Positions 7,600-15,362 of a stretch of 22,540 bases of DNA are shown in pieces (position 1 is the first letter of the stretch; the number at the start of each line of letters is the position of its first letter). This stretch comes from Sulfurimonas sp. UBA6792. Its GTDB lineage: Bacteria > Campylobacterota > Campylobacteria > Campylobacterales > Sulfurimonadaceae. The DNA lies in NCBI GenBank assembly GCA_002452425.1, contig DKFQ01000074.1, forward strand, positions 15,853 through 38,392. The letters are read 5' to 3'. Under the pieces are notes generated by a model. It ran no database searches. It saw only the letters and a program-made list of their open reading frames with translations, and was not told the origin of the DNA. A program made the position numbers and the translations under genes.

Positions 7600-8642
7600 A
7601 ACAGATTCAAAACATAAAACTAAACAAAAACTCCACGATAAAAGAGGCGTTGAAGATCATAGACAGTGGTGCTATGCAGATAGCCTTGGTGGTTGAAGAC
7701 AACGACAAACTTGTAGGGACGCTCACAGATGGGGATATAAGAAGAGGACTGCTTAAGGGACTTGATTTAAACAGCTCTATCCAGAGCATCATCTTTACAG
7801 CCCCTACTATTGCTAAAATCAGTGACACAAAAGAGGAGATTTTAAAAGTTGCATTGGCTAAAAAACTCCATCAGATTCCAATCGTAGATGAGAGCGGAAA
7901 AATCGTAGGCATTCAGGAGATAGAAGAGCTTATAAAGCCAAAAACAAAGACGAATAAAGTGGTTTTGATGGTTGGCGGGCTTGGGACGAGGCTTAGACCA
8001 TTGACAGAAAACACTCCAAAACCGATGCTAAAAGTCGGGAACAAACCCATCCTTCAAACCATCGTAGAGAAGTTTGCAGAGTATGGGTATGTCAACATCA
8101 TCATGTGTGTCAACTATAAGTCGCATGTGATTCAAGACTATTTTGGAGACGGCAGCGCATTTGGAGTTAATATAGAGTATGTTTTAGAAGAGCAGAGAAT
8201 GGGAACAGCGGGCGCATTGAGCCTTTTAAAAGAAAAACCGACAGAGCCGTTTTTTGTGATGAACGGAGACCTTCTTACCAATGTAAACTTTGAACATCTG
8301 CACAACTACCATGTATCCAACATGTCTATGGGGACTATGTGCGTACGGGAGTATGATTTTCAAGTACCTTATGGGGTTGTTAATATAGAAGATAGTAAAA
8401 TACTCTCCATTGAAGAAAAGCCCGTACACAAGTTCTTTGTGAGTGCGGGCATATATATGTTATCACCTGAAATTTTACAATACATTCCACAAAACGAGTT
8501 TTATGATATGCCAACGCTATTTGAAAAAATCATAAATGAGAAAAAAAACGCCATATCATTTCCGCTAAGAGAGTATTGGCTTGACATCGGAAGAATCGAA
8601 GAGTATAAAAAAGCAAATGAAGAGTATGACGAGGTGTTTTAA
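7596..8642 (+). CDS. ptmE: Glucosamine-1-phosphate guanylyltransferase (PtmE), CBS pair plus nucleotidyltransferase
   Basis: This 348-residue protein has two CBS repeats at the N-terminus (about 8-115, with TDGDIRRG at 44-51 typical of CBS) and a sugar-phosphate nucleotidyltransferase domain behind them (about 121-348, with GGLGTRLRPLT at 127-137 and KPMLKV at 142-147). C. jejuni PtmE has the same layout and makes GDP-glucosamine from GlcN-1-P and GTP, which separates legionaminic acid synthesis from UDP-GlcNAc pools. The CBS pair probably senses a nucleotide. The start overlaps the ORF6N stop (ATGA), yet no clear ribosome binding site precedes it; translation probably depends on ribosomes finishing the ORF6N gene. 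A run of eight A at 8541-8548 leaves the frame intact. Confidence 0.87.
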   Translation: MKQIQNIKLNKNSTIKEALKIIDSGAMQIALVVEDNDKLVGTLTDGDIRRGLLKGLDLNSSIQSIIFTAPTIAKISDTKEEILKVALAKKLHQIPIVDESGKIVGIQEIEELIKPKTKTNKVVLMVGGLGTRLRPLTENTPKPMLKVGNKPILQTIVEKFAEYGYVNIIMCVNYKSHVIQDYFGDGSAFGVNIEYVLEEQRMGTAGALSLLKEKPTEPFFVMNGDLLTNVNFEHLHNYHVSNMSMGTMCVREYDFQVPYGVVNIEDSKILSIEEKPVHKFFVSAGIYMLSPEILQYIPQNEFYDMPTLFEKIINEKKNAISFPLREYWLDIGRIEEYKKANEEYDEVF

Positions 8643-9358
8643 TGTATAAAAACAGAACTTTTTTAGTAATTATTCCCGCACGAGGTGGCAGCAAGGGGTT
8701 GCCTGGTAAAAACATAAGAGAGATTTGCGGCAAACCGCTGATAGCTTGGAGTATTGAGGCAGGAGTTAAAAGCAGCTATGTAGATGAGGTCATGGTAACG
8801 ACTGACTATCAAGAGATAGCCGATATCTCAAAAAACTATGGTGCAAATGTGCCATTTTTAAGACCCGATTTTTTAGCAAGTGACACCTCAACATCATTTG
8901 ATGCCGTAAAACATGTGATAGACTTTTACAAAACAGAGTTAAACAAAGAGTTTGACTATATCGTTTTGCTTGAGCCGACATCGCCCTTAAGAGAAGATGG
9001 CGACATAGATAGCATGATAGAAAAAATAGTCCAAAACGAATCAGAATTTGATTCTATCGTCTCCATAGGAGAGGTGCATGAGCATCCCTCGATTATGAAA
9101 AAAACAATAAACGACGAGACTCTTGCTCCGTACTGTGAGACTTTAGAGCTTAAAACGAGAAGACAAGACAACGATACAGCATACTTTCCTTACGGCGTTG
9201 CTTATATCGTGAAAACAAAATCTTTACTGGATGAAAAAACATTTTATACAAAGCGAAATACTTTTTATAAAATCAAGCGATATCAATGCTATGAAATTGA
9301 TGATATTTATGATTTTTTGGCTATTGAAAATATAATGAAACATGAATGGAGGTTGTAA
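8642..9358 (+). CDS. legF: CMP-legionaminic acid synthetase (LegF/PtmB, NeuA-like)
   Basis: This 238-residue cytidylyltransferase is of the NeuA/KdsB family. The N-terminal nucleotide-binding motif IPARGGSKGLPGKN (11-24) is complete, followed by LLEPTSPLRE, where the carboxylate and following residues bind metal and sugar. It activates the finished nine-carbon acid with CTP, giving the CMP donor used by transferases. It is joined to ptmE and to ptmF by TAATG overlaps. Specificity for legionaminic acid over related acids is inferred from the operon. Confidence 0.87.
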   Translation: MYKNRTFLVIIPARGGSKGLPGKNIREICGKPLIAWSIEAGVKSSYVDEVMVTTDYQEIADISKNYGANVPFLRPDFLASDTSTSFDAVKHVIDFYKTELNKEFDYIVLLEPTSPLREDGDIDSMIEKIVQNESEFDSIVSIGEVHEHPSIMKKTINDETLAPYCETLELKTRRQDNDTAYFPYGVAYIVKTKSLLDEKTFYTKRNTFYKIKRYQCYEIDDIYDFLAIENIMKHEWRL

Positions 9359-10380
9359 TGAAGTTTTTAGTAATTGGTTTAGGTTCGATGGGAAAAAGAA
9401 GGGTTCGAAATCTTTTAGCGTTGGGACATCAAGGCAGTGTTGCTGGATTTGACCCAAGAGAAGACAGAAGAGCTGAAGCTAAAAAGTATGAGATAGAGCT
9501 TTACGACAATTTTGAAGAAGCATTAAATGAGTTTAAACCAGATGCTTTTCTTATATCTACACCGCCAAATCTGCACATGCACTATGCTTTCATAGCCCAA
9601 CAAAACGACATTCACTGTTTTATAGAAGCTTCTGTGGTGGACGCAGAGAAGATTTTGGAGCTTGCCCAAATGGTAAAATCTCAAAAACTTGTTATGGCAC
9701 CCTCTTGCACCATGCGCTACTACCCAATGCCTATGAAGATAAAAGAGCTGATAAACAGTGACGCTATAGGCAAGGTACTCAACTACAACTATCAGACGGG
9801 ACAATATCTGCCTGACTGGCATCCATGGGAAAAAATAGAGGAGTTTTATGTCTCCAACCCAGACACTGGAGGATGCAGAGAGATAGTTCCTTTTGAACTG
9901 ACTTGGCTAAATGATATCTTTGGAGATAGCAAACCACTGGCTTGTGTGAGAAGAAAACTAACAGACATGAACGCAAACATAGACGATATTTACCACTGCA
10001 TCTTGGAGTATCCTAACAATGTCATCGGCAACTTGTGCGTAGAAGTAGTTTCAAGACCAAAAGCAACTAGAGAGATACGGGTTTTAGGCACAGAGGGCGA
10101 GATAGTTTACAGTGCAGACAGCAATGAGTTACGATATATCAACACATCCATGAACGAATGGGAGCGGATAAGTTTTGAGACAGGCACGGTTGAGAGCGGA
10201 TACATCAACCCTGAAGAGCCTTACATCAATGAAGTAAGAGCTTATGTCGATGCGATTATTGATGTTCAAAACGCAAAACCCTCATCTTATCCAAACACAC
10301 TGGAAGATGATTACAAGATACTACACACACTTTACAAATTAGAAGATATAAGCGAGGGCAGAGATGACTTATCAAGATAG
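9358..10380 (+). CDS. ptmF: Gfo/Idh/MocA-family oxidoreductase (PtmF-like)
   Basis: This 340-residue NAD(P)-dependent oxidoreductase has the Rossmann motif GLGSMG (7-12) at the N-terminus, STPPNLHMHYA, and a Gfo/Idh C-terminal sheet domain. The start at 9358 is chosen over the in-frame ATG four codons earlier because GGAGG lies just before it and the TAATG overlap with legF then matches the other junctions. In C. jejuni, PtmF works early in the pathway with PtmA, before guanylylation, on the way from fructose-6-phosphate to a GlcN phosphate; the exact reaction is less certain to me than for the later enzymes. The usual EKP motif is replaced by a weaker EAS at about 92-94. Confidence 0.75.
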   Translation: MKFLVIGLGSMGKRRVRNLLALGHQGSVAGFDPREDRRAEAKKYEIELYDNFEEALNEFKPDAFLISTPPNLHMHYAFIAQQNDIHCFIEASVVDAEKILELAQMVKSQKLVMAPSCTMRYYPMPMKIKELINSDAIGKVLNYNYQTGQYLPDWHPWEKIEEFYVSNPDTGGCREIVPFELTWLNDIFGDSKPLACVRRKLTDMNANIDDIYHCILEYPNNVIGNLCVEVVSRPKATREIRVLGTEGEIVYSADSNELRYINTSMNEWERISFETGTVESGYINPEEPYINEVRAYVDAIIDVQNAKPSSYPNTLEDDYKILHTLYKLEDISEGRDDLSR

Positions 10381-11656
10381 ATTATTAAAAGTGATTCCAG
10401 GGGGAGCGCACACATACAGCAGGGGGTTTGACCAATACCCAATCAATGCTCCGCAGATACTCAAAAGAGGCAAAGGTGCTTACATATATGATGAAAATGA
10501 AAATGAGTTTTTAGATTATGGTATGGCTTTGCGTGCGGTAAATCTTGGCTATGCAAATGAAGATGTAAATCAAGCGGCGATAAAGCAGATAGAGTACGGC
10601 AACAACCTTACAAAACCCAGCCTTATTGAGCTTGAAGCAGCCGAACTTTTGGTAGAGATGATAGATAGTGTAGATATGGTAAAGTTTACAAAAAACGGTT
10701 CAACTGCCACAACCGCCGCCGTCAAGTTAAGCCGTGCATTTACTGGAAGGACGTTGATTGCACGATGTGCTGAACAGCCGTTTTTTAGCTATGATGATTG
10801 GTTTATCGGCTCAACTCCCATAACAAAAGGGATTACTCATGCAGACATATCAAACACAAAAATGTTTAACTACAACAACATCAAAAGTTTGGAAAATCTT
10901 TTCAACGAGCATCCAAACGAGATAGCGTGTGTCATCCTAGAACCAGCGGCAAACGAACATCCAAAAGATAATTTTTTGCATAAAGTGCAAGAACTTTGTC
11001 ACAAACATGGAGCGGTATTTATCCTTGATGAGATGATTACAGGCTTTAGATGGCATCTAAAAGGTGCGCAACACTATTACGGTATCAAGCCCGACCTTTG
11101 TACTTTTGGAAAAGCCATGGCAAACGGTTTTTCTGTTGCGGCAATTGCGGGAAAAAGAGAGATTATGGAGTTAGGTTCCATCGAGTTTGAGGGCAGAGAG
11201 AGACTATTTTTACTCTCAACGACGCATGGTGCCGAGATGAGCGGACTTGGCGCATTTGTCGAAACTATGAAGTTCATGAAAGAAAACAGCGTAGTTGAGC
11301 ATATGTGGGCTTATGGCGCAAAACTTATCGACATGATGAACGCCATTGCAAAAGAGCATGGCATCGAGAAAAATTTTGTAGCAGGCGGCATAGAGTGCAG
11401 TCCGTACTATCTGACTTTTGACAAAGATGGACAGAACTCTTTGGGACTTAGAACTCTCTTTTCTCAAGAGATGATAAAAAATGGTGTTTTAATACCATGG
11501 ATAGCACTCTCTTATGCACACGGCGACAAAGAGCTTGAAATAACAAAAAATGCTTTGGAAAAAACTTTTGAAGTTTACAAAAAAGCAGTTGATGAGGGGT
11601 ATGAAAAATATCTAGTTGGAAATGCTATAAAACCAGTGTTTAGAAAGCACAACTAA
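10364..11656 (+). CDS. Class-III PLP aminotransferase, glutamate-1-semialdehyde aminomutase-like
   Basis: This 430-residue fold-type I PLP enzyme is of the GSA aminomutase/aminotransferase class III group. Seen are the start SRGFDQYP, the phosphate-binding KNGSTATTAAVKLSR, the cofactor aspartate in FILDEMITGF, and the Schiff-base Lys250 in TFGKAMANGFSVAAIAG. It differs from housekeeping HemL at these motifs (HemL has SGTEA and a GGGLPVGA-type loop), so a role in haem synthesis is unlikely. The gene overlaps the end of ptmF by 17 bases with its own GAGGG, and the amidase gene follows with no gap. I infer it supplies an amino group in the sugar pathway or builds a side group; the substrate is not known. 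It does not match the C. jejuni ptmG/ptmH modification genes. Confidence 0.75.
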   Translation: MTYQDRLLKVIPGGAHTYSRGFDQYPINAPQILKRGKGAYIYDENENEFLDYGMALRAVNLGYANEDVNQAAIKQIEYGNNLTKPSLIELEAAELLVEMIDSVDMVKFTKNGSTATTAAVKLSRAFTGRTLIARCAEQPFFSYDDWFIGSTPITKGITHADISNTKMFNYNNIKSLENLFNEHPNEIACVILEPAANEHPKDNFLHKVQELCHKHGAVFILDEMITGFRWHLKGAQHYYGIKPDLCTFGKAMANGFSVAAIAGKREIMELGSIEFEGRERLFLLSTTHGAEMSGLGAFVETMKFMKENSVVEHMWAYGAKLIDMMNAIAKEHGIEKNFVAGGIECSPYYLTFDKDGQNSLGLRTLFSQEMIKNGVLIPWIALSYAHGDKELEITKNALEKTFEVYKKAVDEGYEKYLVGNAIKPVFRKHN

Positions 11657-12439
11657 ATGAAGCTCGCTCTTGTGTCGCTCAACCAAATCTGGGAAGATAA
11701 AAAAGCAAATTTGCTTTTGTGTGAAAAATATATAGAGCAGGCTTCTCAAAAAGGCGTTGCTTTGGTAGTGTTTCCAGAGATGACCTTAACAGGATTTTCA
11801 AACAACATCTCACTCACAGCTGAAGATTTCCAAAACAGCCAAACGGTGGAAGATTTTTCTGCTCTGGCAAAAAAGTTTAACGTTGCACTCATTTTTGGAG
11901 TTGTGACACAAGATGGCGCAAAAGCACTAAACAAATCTGTTTTCCTAAACAGAAGCGGCGAAATTGTTGATAGTTATGCGAAAGTTCATCCGTTTAGTTT
12001 TGCAGGAGAAGATAGATATTTTAACGCTGGAGAAAAACTAACCGTTGTAAACTTTGAGGGCATGAACATAGGTTTGAGCATCTGTTATGATTTGAGGTTC
12101 CCCGAACTCTACACTGCTTTGGCAAAAAGAAGCGATATAATCATAAACATTGCAAACTGGCCCTCAAAAAGGGTTGCGCACTGGAACACACTGCTTCAAG
12201 CAAGAGCCATCGAAAACCAACTCTTTGTCGCAGGAGTAAACAGAACAGGCATAGACAACAACGCTCTTGAGTATGTTCAAAGTACCAACATCTTCAATGC
12301 AAACGGCGATAAACTTGAGCATGAAGAGATGAATGATATGAAAATTTTTGAGATAGAAAAAAGTTGGACAGAGGGTTTTAAAGAGAAGTTTAACACCACC
12401 AATGATAGAAAAGTAGAATTTTATAGGGAGATATTGTAA
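11657..12439 (+). CDS. Nitrilase-superfamily amidase, omega-amidase-like
   Basis: This 260-residue carbon-nitrogen hydrolase has the full Glu-Lys-Cys triad: Glu41 in FPEMTLTGF, Lys109 in YAKVHPF, and Cys143 in SICYDLRFPELY. Length and motifs fit the YafV/Nit2 omega-amidase branch, which hydrolyses alpha-ketoglutaramate, the product left when glutamine donates its amino group in a transamination. It starts on the base after the aminotransferase stop, and ptmA starts by TAATG overlap at its end. The pairing with an aminotransferase fits a glutamine transaminase/omega-amidase couple, but this is inference; it could instead deacylate or amidate a sugar side group. Confidence 0.75.
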   Translation: MKLALVSLNQIWEDKKANLLLCEKYIEQASQKGVALVVFPEMTLTGFSNNISLTAEDFQNSQTVEDFSALAKKFNVALIFGVVTQDGAKALNKSVFLNRSGEIVDSYAKVHPFSFAGEDRYFNAGEKLTVVNFEGMNIGLSICYDLRFPELYTALAKRSDIIINIANWPSKRVAHWNTLLQARAIENQLFVAGVNRTGIDNNALEYVQSTNIFNANGDKLEHEEMNDMKIFEIEKSWTEGFKEKFNTTNDRKVEFYREIL

Positions 12440-13233
12440 TGCTTCAAGATAAAGTAGTAGTCATAACAGGCGGAGCGGGACTTATAGGCAAAGAGTTTGT
12501 AAAAGCGGTTGTTGAAAATGGCGGTATTGCCGTCATAGCCGATATTAGTGAGGATATGGGATATAGGGCTTTGGAGATAGTTGAGGAAGAGTTAAAAACA
12601 AAATCACAAATCCCAAATCCCAAATCCAAACTAGATTTTGTAAAACTGGATATTACCTCCAAAGAGTCTCTAAACGACTGCATAAATTATTTGGATGAAA
12701 AATACGGCAAAATCGATGCTCTTGTAAATAATGCCTACCCGAGAAACAAAAACTATGGAAAACACTTCTTTGAGGTAACGCATGATGATTTTGTAGAAAA
12801 TTTGGGGCTAAATCTAGGTGGATATTTTACAGCTTCACAACAATTTGCAAAATATTTTCAAAAGCAAGGGAGTGGAAACATAGTCAATATCAGCTCTATT
12901 TATGGCGTTATAGCTCCAAAATTTGAGGTATATGCCGACACTTCCATGACTATGCCAGTTGAGTATGCAGCCATAAAGGCGGGACTTATCCATCTTACCA
13001 AATACATGGCAAAATATTTTAAAGGCATGAACATAAAAGTCAATGCCCTAAGCCCAGGGGGCATCTTTGACTATCAGCAAAACTCCTTTTTAGAGAGATA
13101 CAAAGAGCAATGCCTGAACCAAGGAATGCTTGATAAAAGCGACATGAAAGGCACACTCATCTATCTGCTTAGCGACATGAGCCAGTATGTCAACGGACAA
13201 AATATAGTGGTTGACGATGGGTTTAGCTTATGA
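12439..13233 (+). CDS. ptmA: Short-chain dehydrogenase (PtmA-like)
   Basis: This 264-residue classical SDR has the cofactor motif GGAGLIG (11-17), NNAYPRN where most SDRs have NNAG, serine in NISSIYG (151-156) and the catalytic pair Tyr176 and Lys180 (YAAIK). The match to C. jejuni PtmA is good, including the Tyr-Pro after the NNA motif. In that organism PtmA and PtmF act together at the start of the legionaminic pathway. Residues about 53-64 (KTKSQIPNPKSK) look like a small insertion between helix and strand; they are coded by a 7-base tandem repeat. The gene ends the tightly coupled part of the operon. Confidence 0.8.
   Translation: MLQDKVVVITGGAGLIGKEFVKAVVENGGIAVIADISEDMGYRALEIVEEELKTKSQIPNPKSKLDFVKLDITSKESLNDCINYLDEKYGKIDALVNNAYPRNKNYGKHFFEVTHDDFVENLGLNLGGYFTASQQFAKYFQKQGSGNIVNISSIYGVIAPKFEVYADTSMTMPVEYAAIKAGLIHLTKYMAKYFKGMNIKVNALSPGGIFDYQQNSFLERYKEQCLNQGMLDKSDMKGTLIYLLSDMSQYVNGQNIVVDDGFSL
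12601..12628 (+). repeat. Four-copy heptanucleotide tandem repeat within ptmA
   Basis: Four consecutive 7-base units (AAATCAC, AAATCCC, AAATCCC, AAATCCA) lie in the coding sequence and encode most of the low-complexity KSQIPNPKS stretch. Because seven is not a multiple of three, gain or loss of one unit would shift the ptmA frame. Only the two middle copies are identical, so current slippage may be low. Confidence 0.85.
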
Positions 13234-13261
13234 TTGATATTTACTTAACGGAGAAAAATGT

Positions 13262-14233
13262 ATGAAAAATTTATTTGTTGTAAGATCACCCCTGCAGATA
13301 ATCAACGCCATTGAAGCTGTCAAGCACTTTAAACTGACAAACAACACTCTTGTGCTTATCTACAATCGTTCAGCTGCCAATACAAAACAGATGCGACATT
13401 TGTTAAGCTTGATGGAATGGGAAGAGATCATTCATGTGGAAGACACTTACGGATCAAAGATTTTAAAATATGTAAGCCTGATAAAAAAACTAAGACAAGA
13501 GAGTTTTAACTACATCTTTGTCGGAGAGCTTGGCATATCCTATAAGATGATTATAGCAAATACAAAAAAAGAGAAGGTTTTTCTTATAGATGATGGCACA
13601 GCGACTATTGTTTACTACAACACTTTCATCAAAAAAGACAAATACAACAAATACAACTTTAGAGAGTTGCGATTTTTGCTCTTTGGTTTAAAGATAAAAA
13701 TCAGAGACAAAATCAACCTCTTTACCTATTTTGATTTGCCGCCTGCACATGGAAATGAGGTTATAAAAAACAGTTTGACATATTTTAAAACAACATATCT
13801 AAACAACGCCACAAAAGAGAACGATACTATCTATTTTATAGGTCAACCCGCTGATGTGTTTATGGATATTGATGTTTACAAAAAAGATATAGAAACATTG
13901 GTAAACAGGTTCAATAAAAAGATGGTTTATATCCCTCATCGTCTTGAGAGCCAAAAACAAAAAGAGGCTATCGACTCCATCAAAAGCACTATTTTTGAGA
14001 CAAGAAAGCCAGAACTACCCATAGAACTCTATTTTTTACAAAGCAATATTTATCCGATGCACATAGTTGCATATTACTCCACTGCACTTGTAACACTAAA
14101 ATTTCTTTTTGATGAGTGTACAAACGAGTATATCAGAGTTCCAAAAAACAGCATCAACGAGAAGAGATACGATGGGATAGAGAGTTGTTACTCTGTTTTT
14201 GAACAATCAGGCATGCATCAGTTGTACATTTAA
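13262..14233 (+). CDS. Sialyltransferase/polysialyltransferase-like protein, intact copy
   Basis: This 323-residue protein starts KNLFVVRSPLQIINAIEA, a GT-B-like first strand. Three motifs appear in the order known for bacterial sialyltransferases of the GT38/GT52/GT97 kind: an acidic-acidic-Gly motif (LIDDG, 109-112, a candidate catalytic Asp), a His motif (YIPHR, 223-227, where others have His-Pro), and a Ser/Thr pair (YYSTAL, 271-276). Those enzymes use CMP-sialic acid. Placed right after the CMP-legionaminic acid genes, this protein is a good candidate legionaminyltransferase, though neither donor nor acceptor is shown. GGAG stands before the start at 13262. No signal peptide or membrane segment is evident. 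The next gene is a paralog. Confidence 0.65.
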   Translation: MKNLFVVRSPLQIINAIEAVKHFKLTNNTLVLIYNRSAANTKQMRHLLSLMEWEEIIHVEDTYGSKILKYVSLIKKLRQESFNYIFVGELGISYKMIIANTKKEKVFLIDDGTATIVYYNTFIKKDKYNKYNFRELRFLLFGLKIKIRDKINLFTYFDLPPAHGNEVIKNSLTYFKTTYLNNATKENDTIYFIGQPADVFMDIDVYKKDIETLVNRFNKKMVYIPHRLESQKQKEAIDSIKSTIFETRKPELPIELYFLQSNIYPMHIVAYYSTALVTLKFLFDECTNEYIRVPKNSINEKRYDGIESCYSVFEQSGMHQLYI

Positions 14234-14256
14234 AAAAAACGAGGATAAATAAGCAT

Positions 14257-15251
14257 ATGAAAAATCTCTACATTGTCAGCTCTCTTTTCCAGTGCATAAG
14301 CGCAATGGAAGCAAAAACACAACTTGGTTTGGATGATAATATTTTAATTGCTATTTACTACTCAAAAGATGGAGAGAAAACTTACGAACAAATGAGAGAA
14401 GTTTTCAAGCTCTCTCGCTGGGATGAAGTGATTGAAATAGGCTTGGAGAAAAAAAATCAAAATATTTTGAGTATCTCTCTATCATCAAAAAATTAAAAAA
14501 AGATACTTACAACATCATATTTACTGGTCATTTTGGACAATTTCAAAATATTTTACTATCCAACCTAAAAACAAATCAGGTTTTTGCACTTGATGATGGA
14601 GCGGCAACTCTAAGATGGCACAAAAGCGAGTTAAACCCAAATATAGAAAATCAGATAAAATTTTCCAAAAAAATCAAAATGCTTCGCTACTCATTGCTTG
14701 GGCTAAAAACAGATTTTGACAGAAAAAAGATAAACTATTTCACAATGTTTGATTTAGAGCCATATTATGGCGAGACAATTATTCAAAATCAATTTATTTT
14801 TATGAAAACATTTGTTGCGAACAAGAAGACAGATAACGAAATTGTCTATTTTATCGGTCAAGCTCTCTATGATGAAAAAATTATAGAGAAAAAAGTTTAT
14901 TTCGATTATCTCGAAAAAATAAAGAGATATCTAGTAGCACAAAACAAAAAAATCATCTATATACCGCATCGCAGAGAAGAAAATTTAGAAGATTTGAGCT
15001 ACTTGAGAGATGATTATTTTGAAATTCAAAGACTGCCCACTTCTGTTGAGATATATCTTCTTGGTTTAGATGTTTTGCCATGCGGTATCTACTCCTTTTA
15101 TTCGACGGCACTTTTTTCGATATACAAGATTTTTGGCATAGAAGCAACGGCGGTTTATATAAACAATGATTTATTGAAAATTTACAAAGAGGGCACAGAA
15201 AATGCCTATAATGAATTTAAAAAGAGCGGCATTGAGATTTTAGAATTATAA
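14257..15251 (+). pseudogene. Sialyltransferase-like paralog split by a frameshift at an A8 tract
   Basis: The first 79 codons (14257-14496) align with the start of the upstream paralog, then diverge right after a run of eight A (14449-14456) and soon stop. The protein continues in the -1 frame from 14457: SKYFEYLSIIKKLKKDTYN aligns with the paralog's SKILKYVSLIKKLRQESFN, followed by ALDDGAATL, YIPHR and FYSTAL, to 15251. One extra A would give a continuous protein of about 331 residues, like the 323 of the paralog. All three motifs lie in the second part, with no other disruption seen, so decay looks recent or absent. It may be a phase-off contingency gene, a gene expressed by -1 slippage, a young pseudogene or a sequencing error. 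A ribosome binding site (GAGGA) precedes the start. Confidence 0.75.
14449..14456 (+). repeat. A8 homopolymer at the frameshift point
   Basis: Eight consecutive A follow GAG and precede TCA. In the zero frame the codons read AAA AAA AAT, which also forms an A-AAA-AAT slippery heptamer. One added A, a -1 ribosomal slip or transcript slippage would each restore the downstream frame. Confidence 0.8.
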
Positions 15252-15316
15252 ATAATACAGATTTTATCTTGAATAATTTTACCAACAAGAGTAAATTAAC
15301 TATTTTCTCAACACTT

Positions 15317-15335
15317 TTTAGAGATAATCTCTAAA
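15317..15335. promoter_or_regulatory. Perfect 19-bp palindrome over a candidate hemN -10 box
   Basis: Two 9-base arms (TTTAGAGAT and ATCTCTAAA) mirror each other around A15326. GATAAT at 15323-15328, a one-mismatch -10 box, lies across the centre, so a dimeric regulator bound here would block or reshape the promoter. It lies 27 bases before hemN in the 111-base gap after the sugar operon. No T-run follows, so a terminator is less likely. Confidence 0.5.
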
Positions 15336-15362
15336 TTTAAATCAATATGCGGCAGGACAAAT

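Noticed and set aside
6957..7620. Transposon or prophage attachment site around the ORF6N gene
   Set aside because: No integrase or transposase is present, and the only shared flanking word is ATGAAA, which is too short and too common in start codons here to count as a target duplication.
8541..8548. A8 run in ptmE as another phase-variation site
   Set aside because: The reading frame is intact on both sides and the run encodes lysines common in this AT-rich genome; with no sign of a shift there is nothing to support switching.
10364..11656. Housekeeping HemL (glutamate-1-semialdehyde aminomutase), tempting because hemN is nearby
   Set aside because: The motifs around the PLP phosphate site and the active lysine differ from HemL, and the gene is fused by overlaps into the sugar operon, not the hemN operon.
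15252..15362. Rho-independent terminator at the end of the sugar operon
   Set aside because: The only good inverted repeat is AT-rich, has a one-base centre and is not followed by a T-run; it sits over a -10-like box instead.
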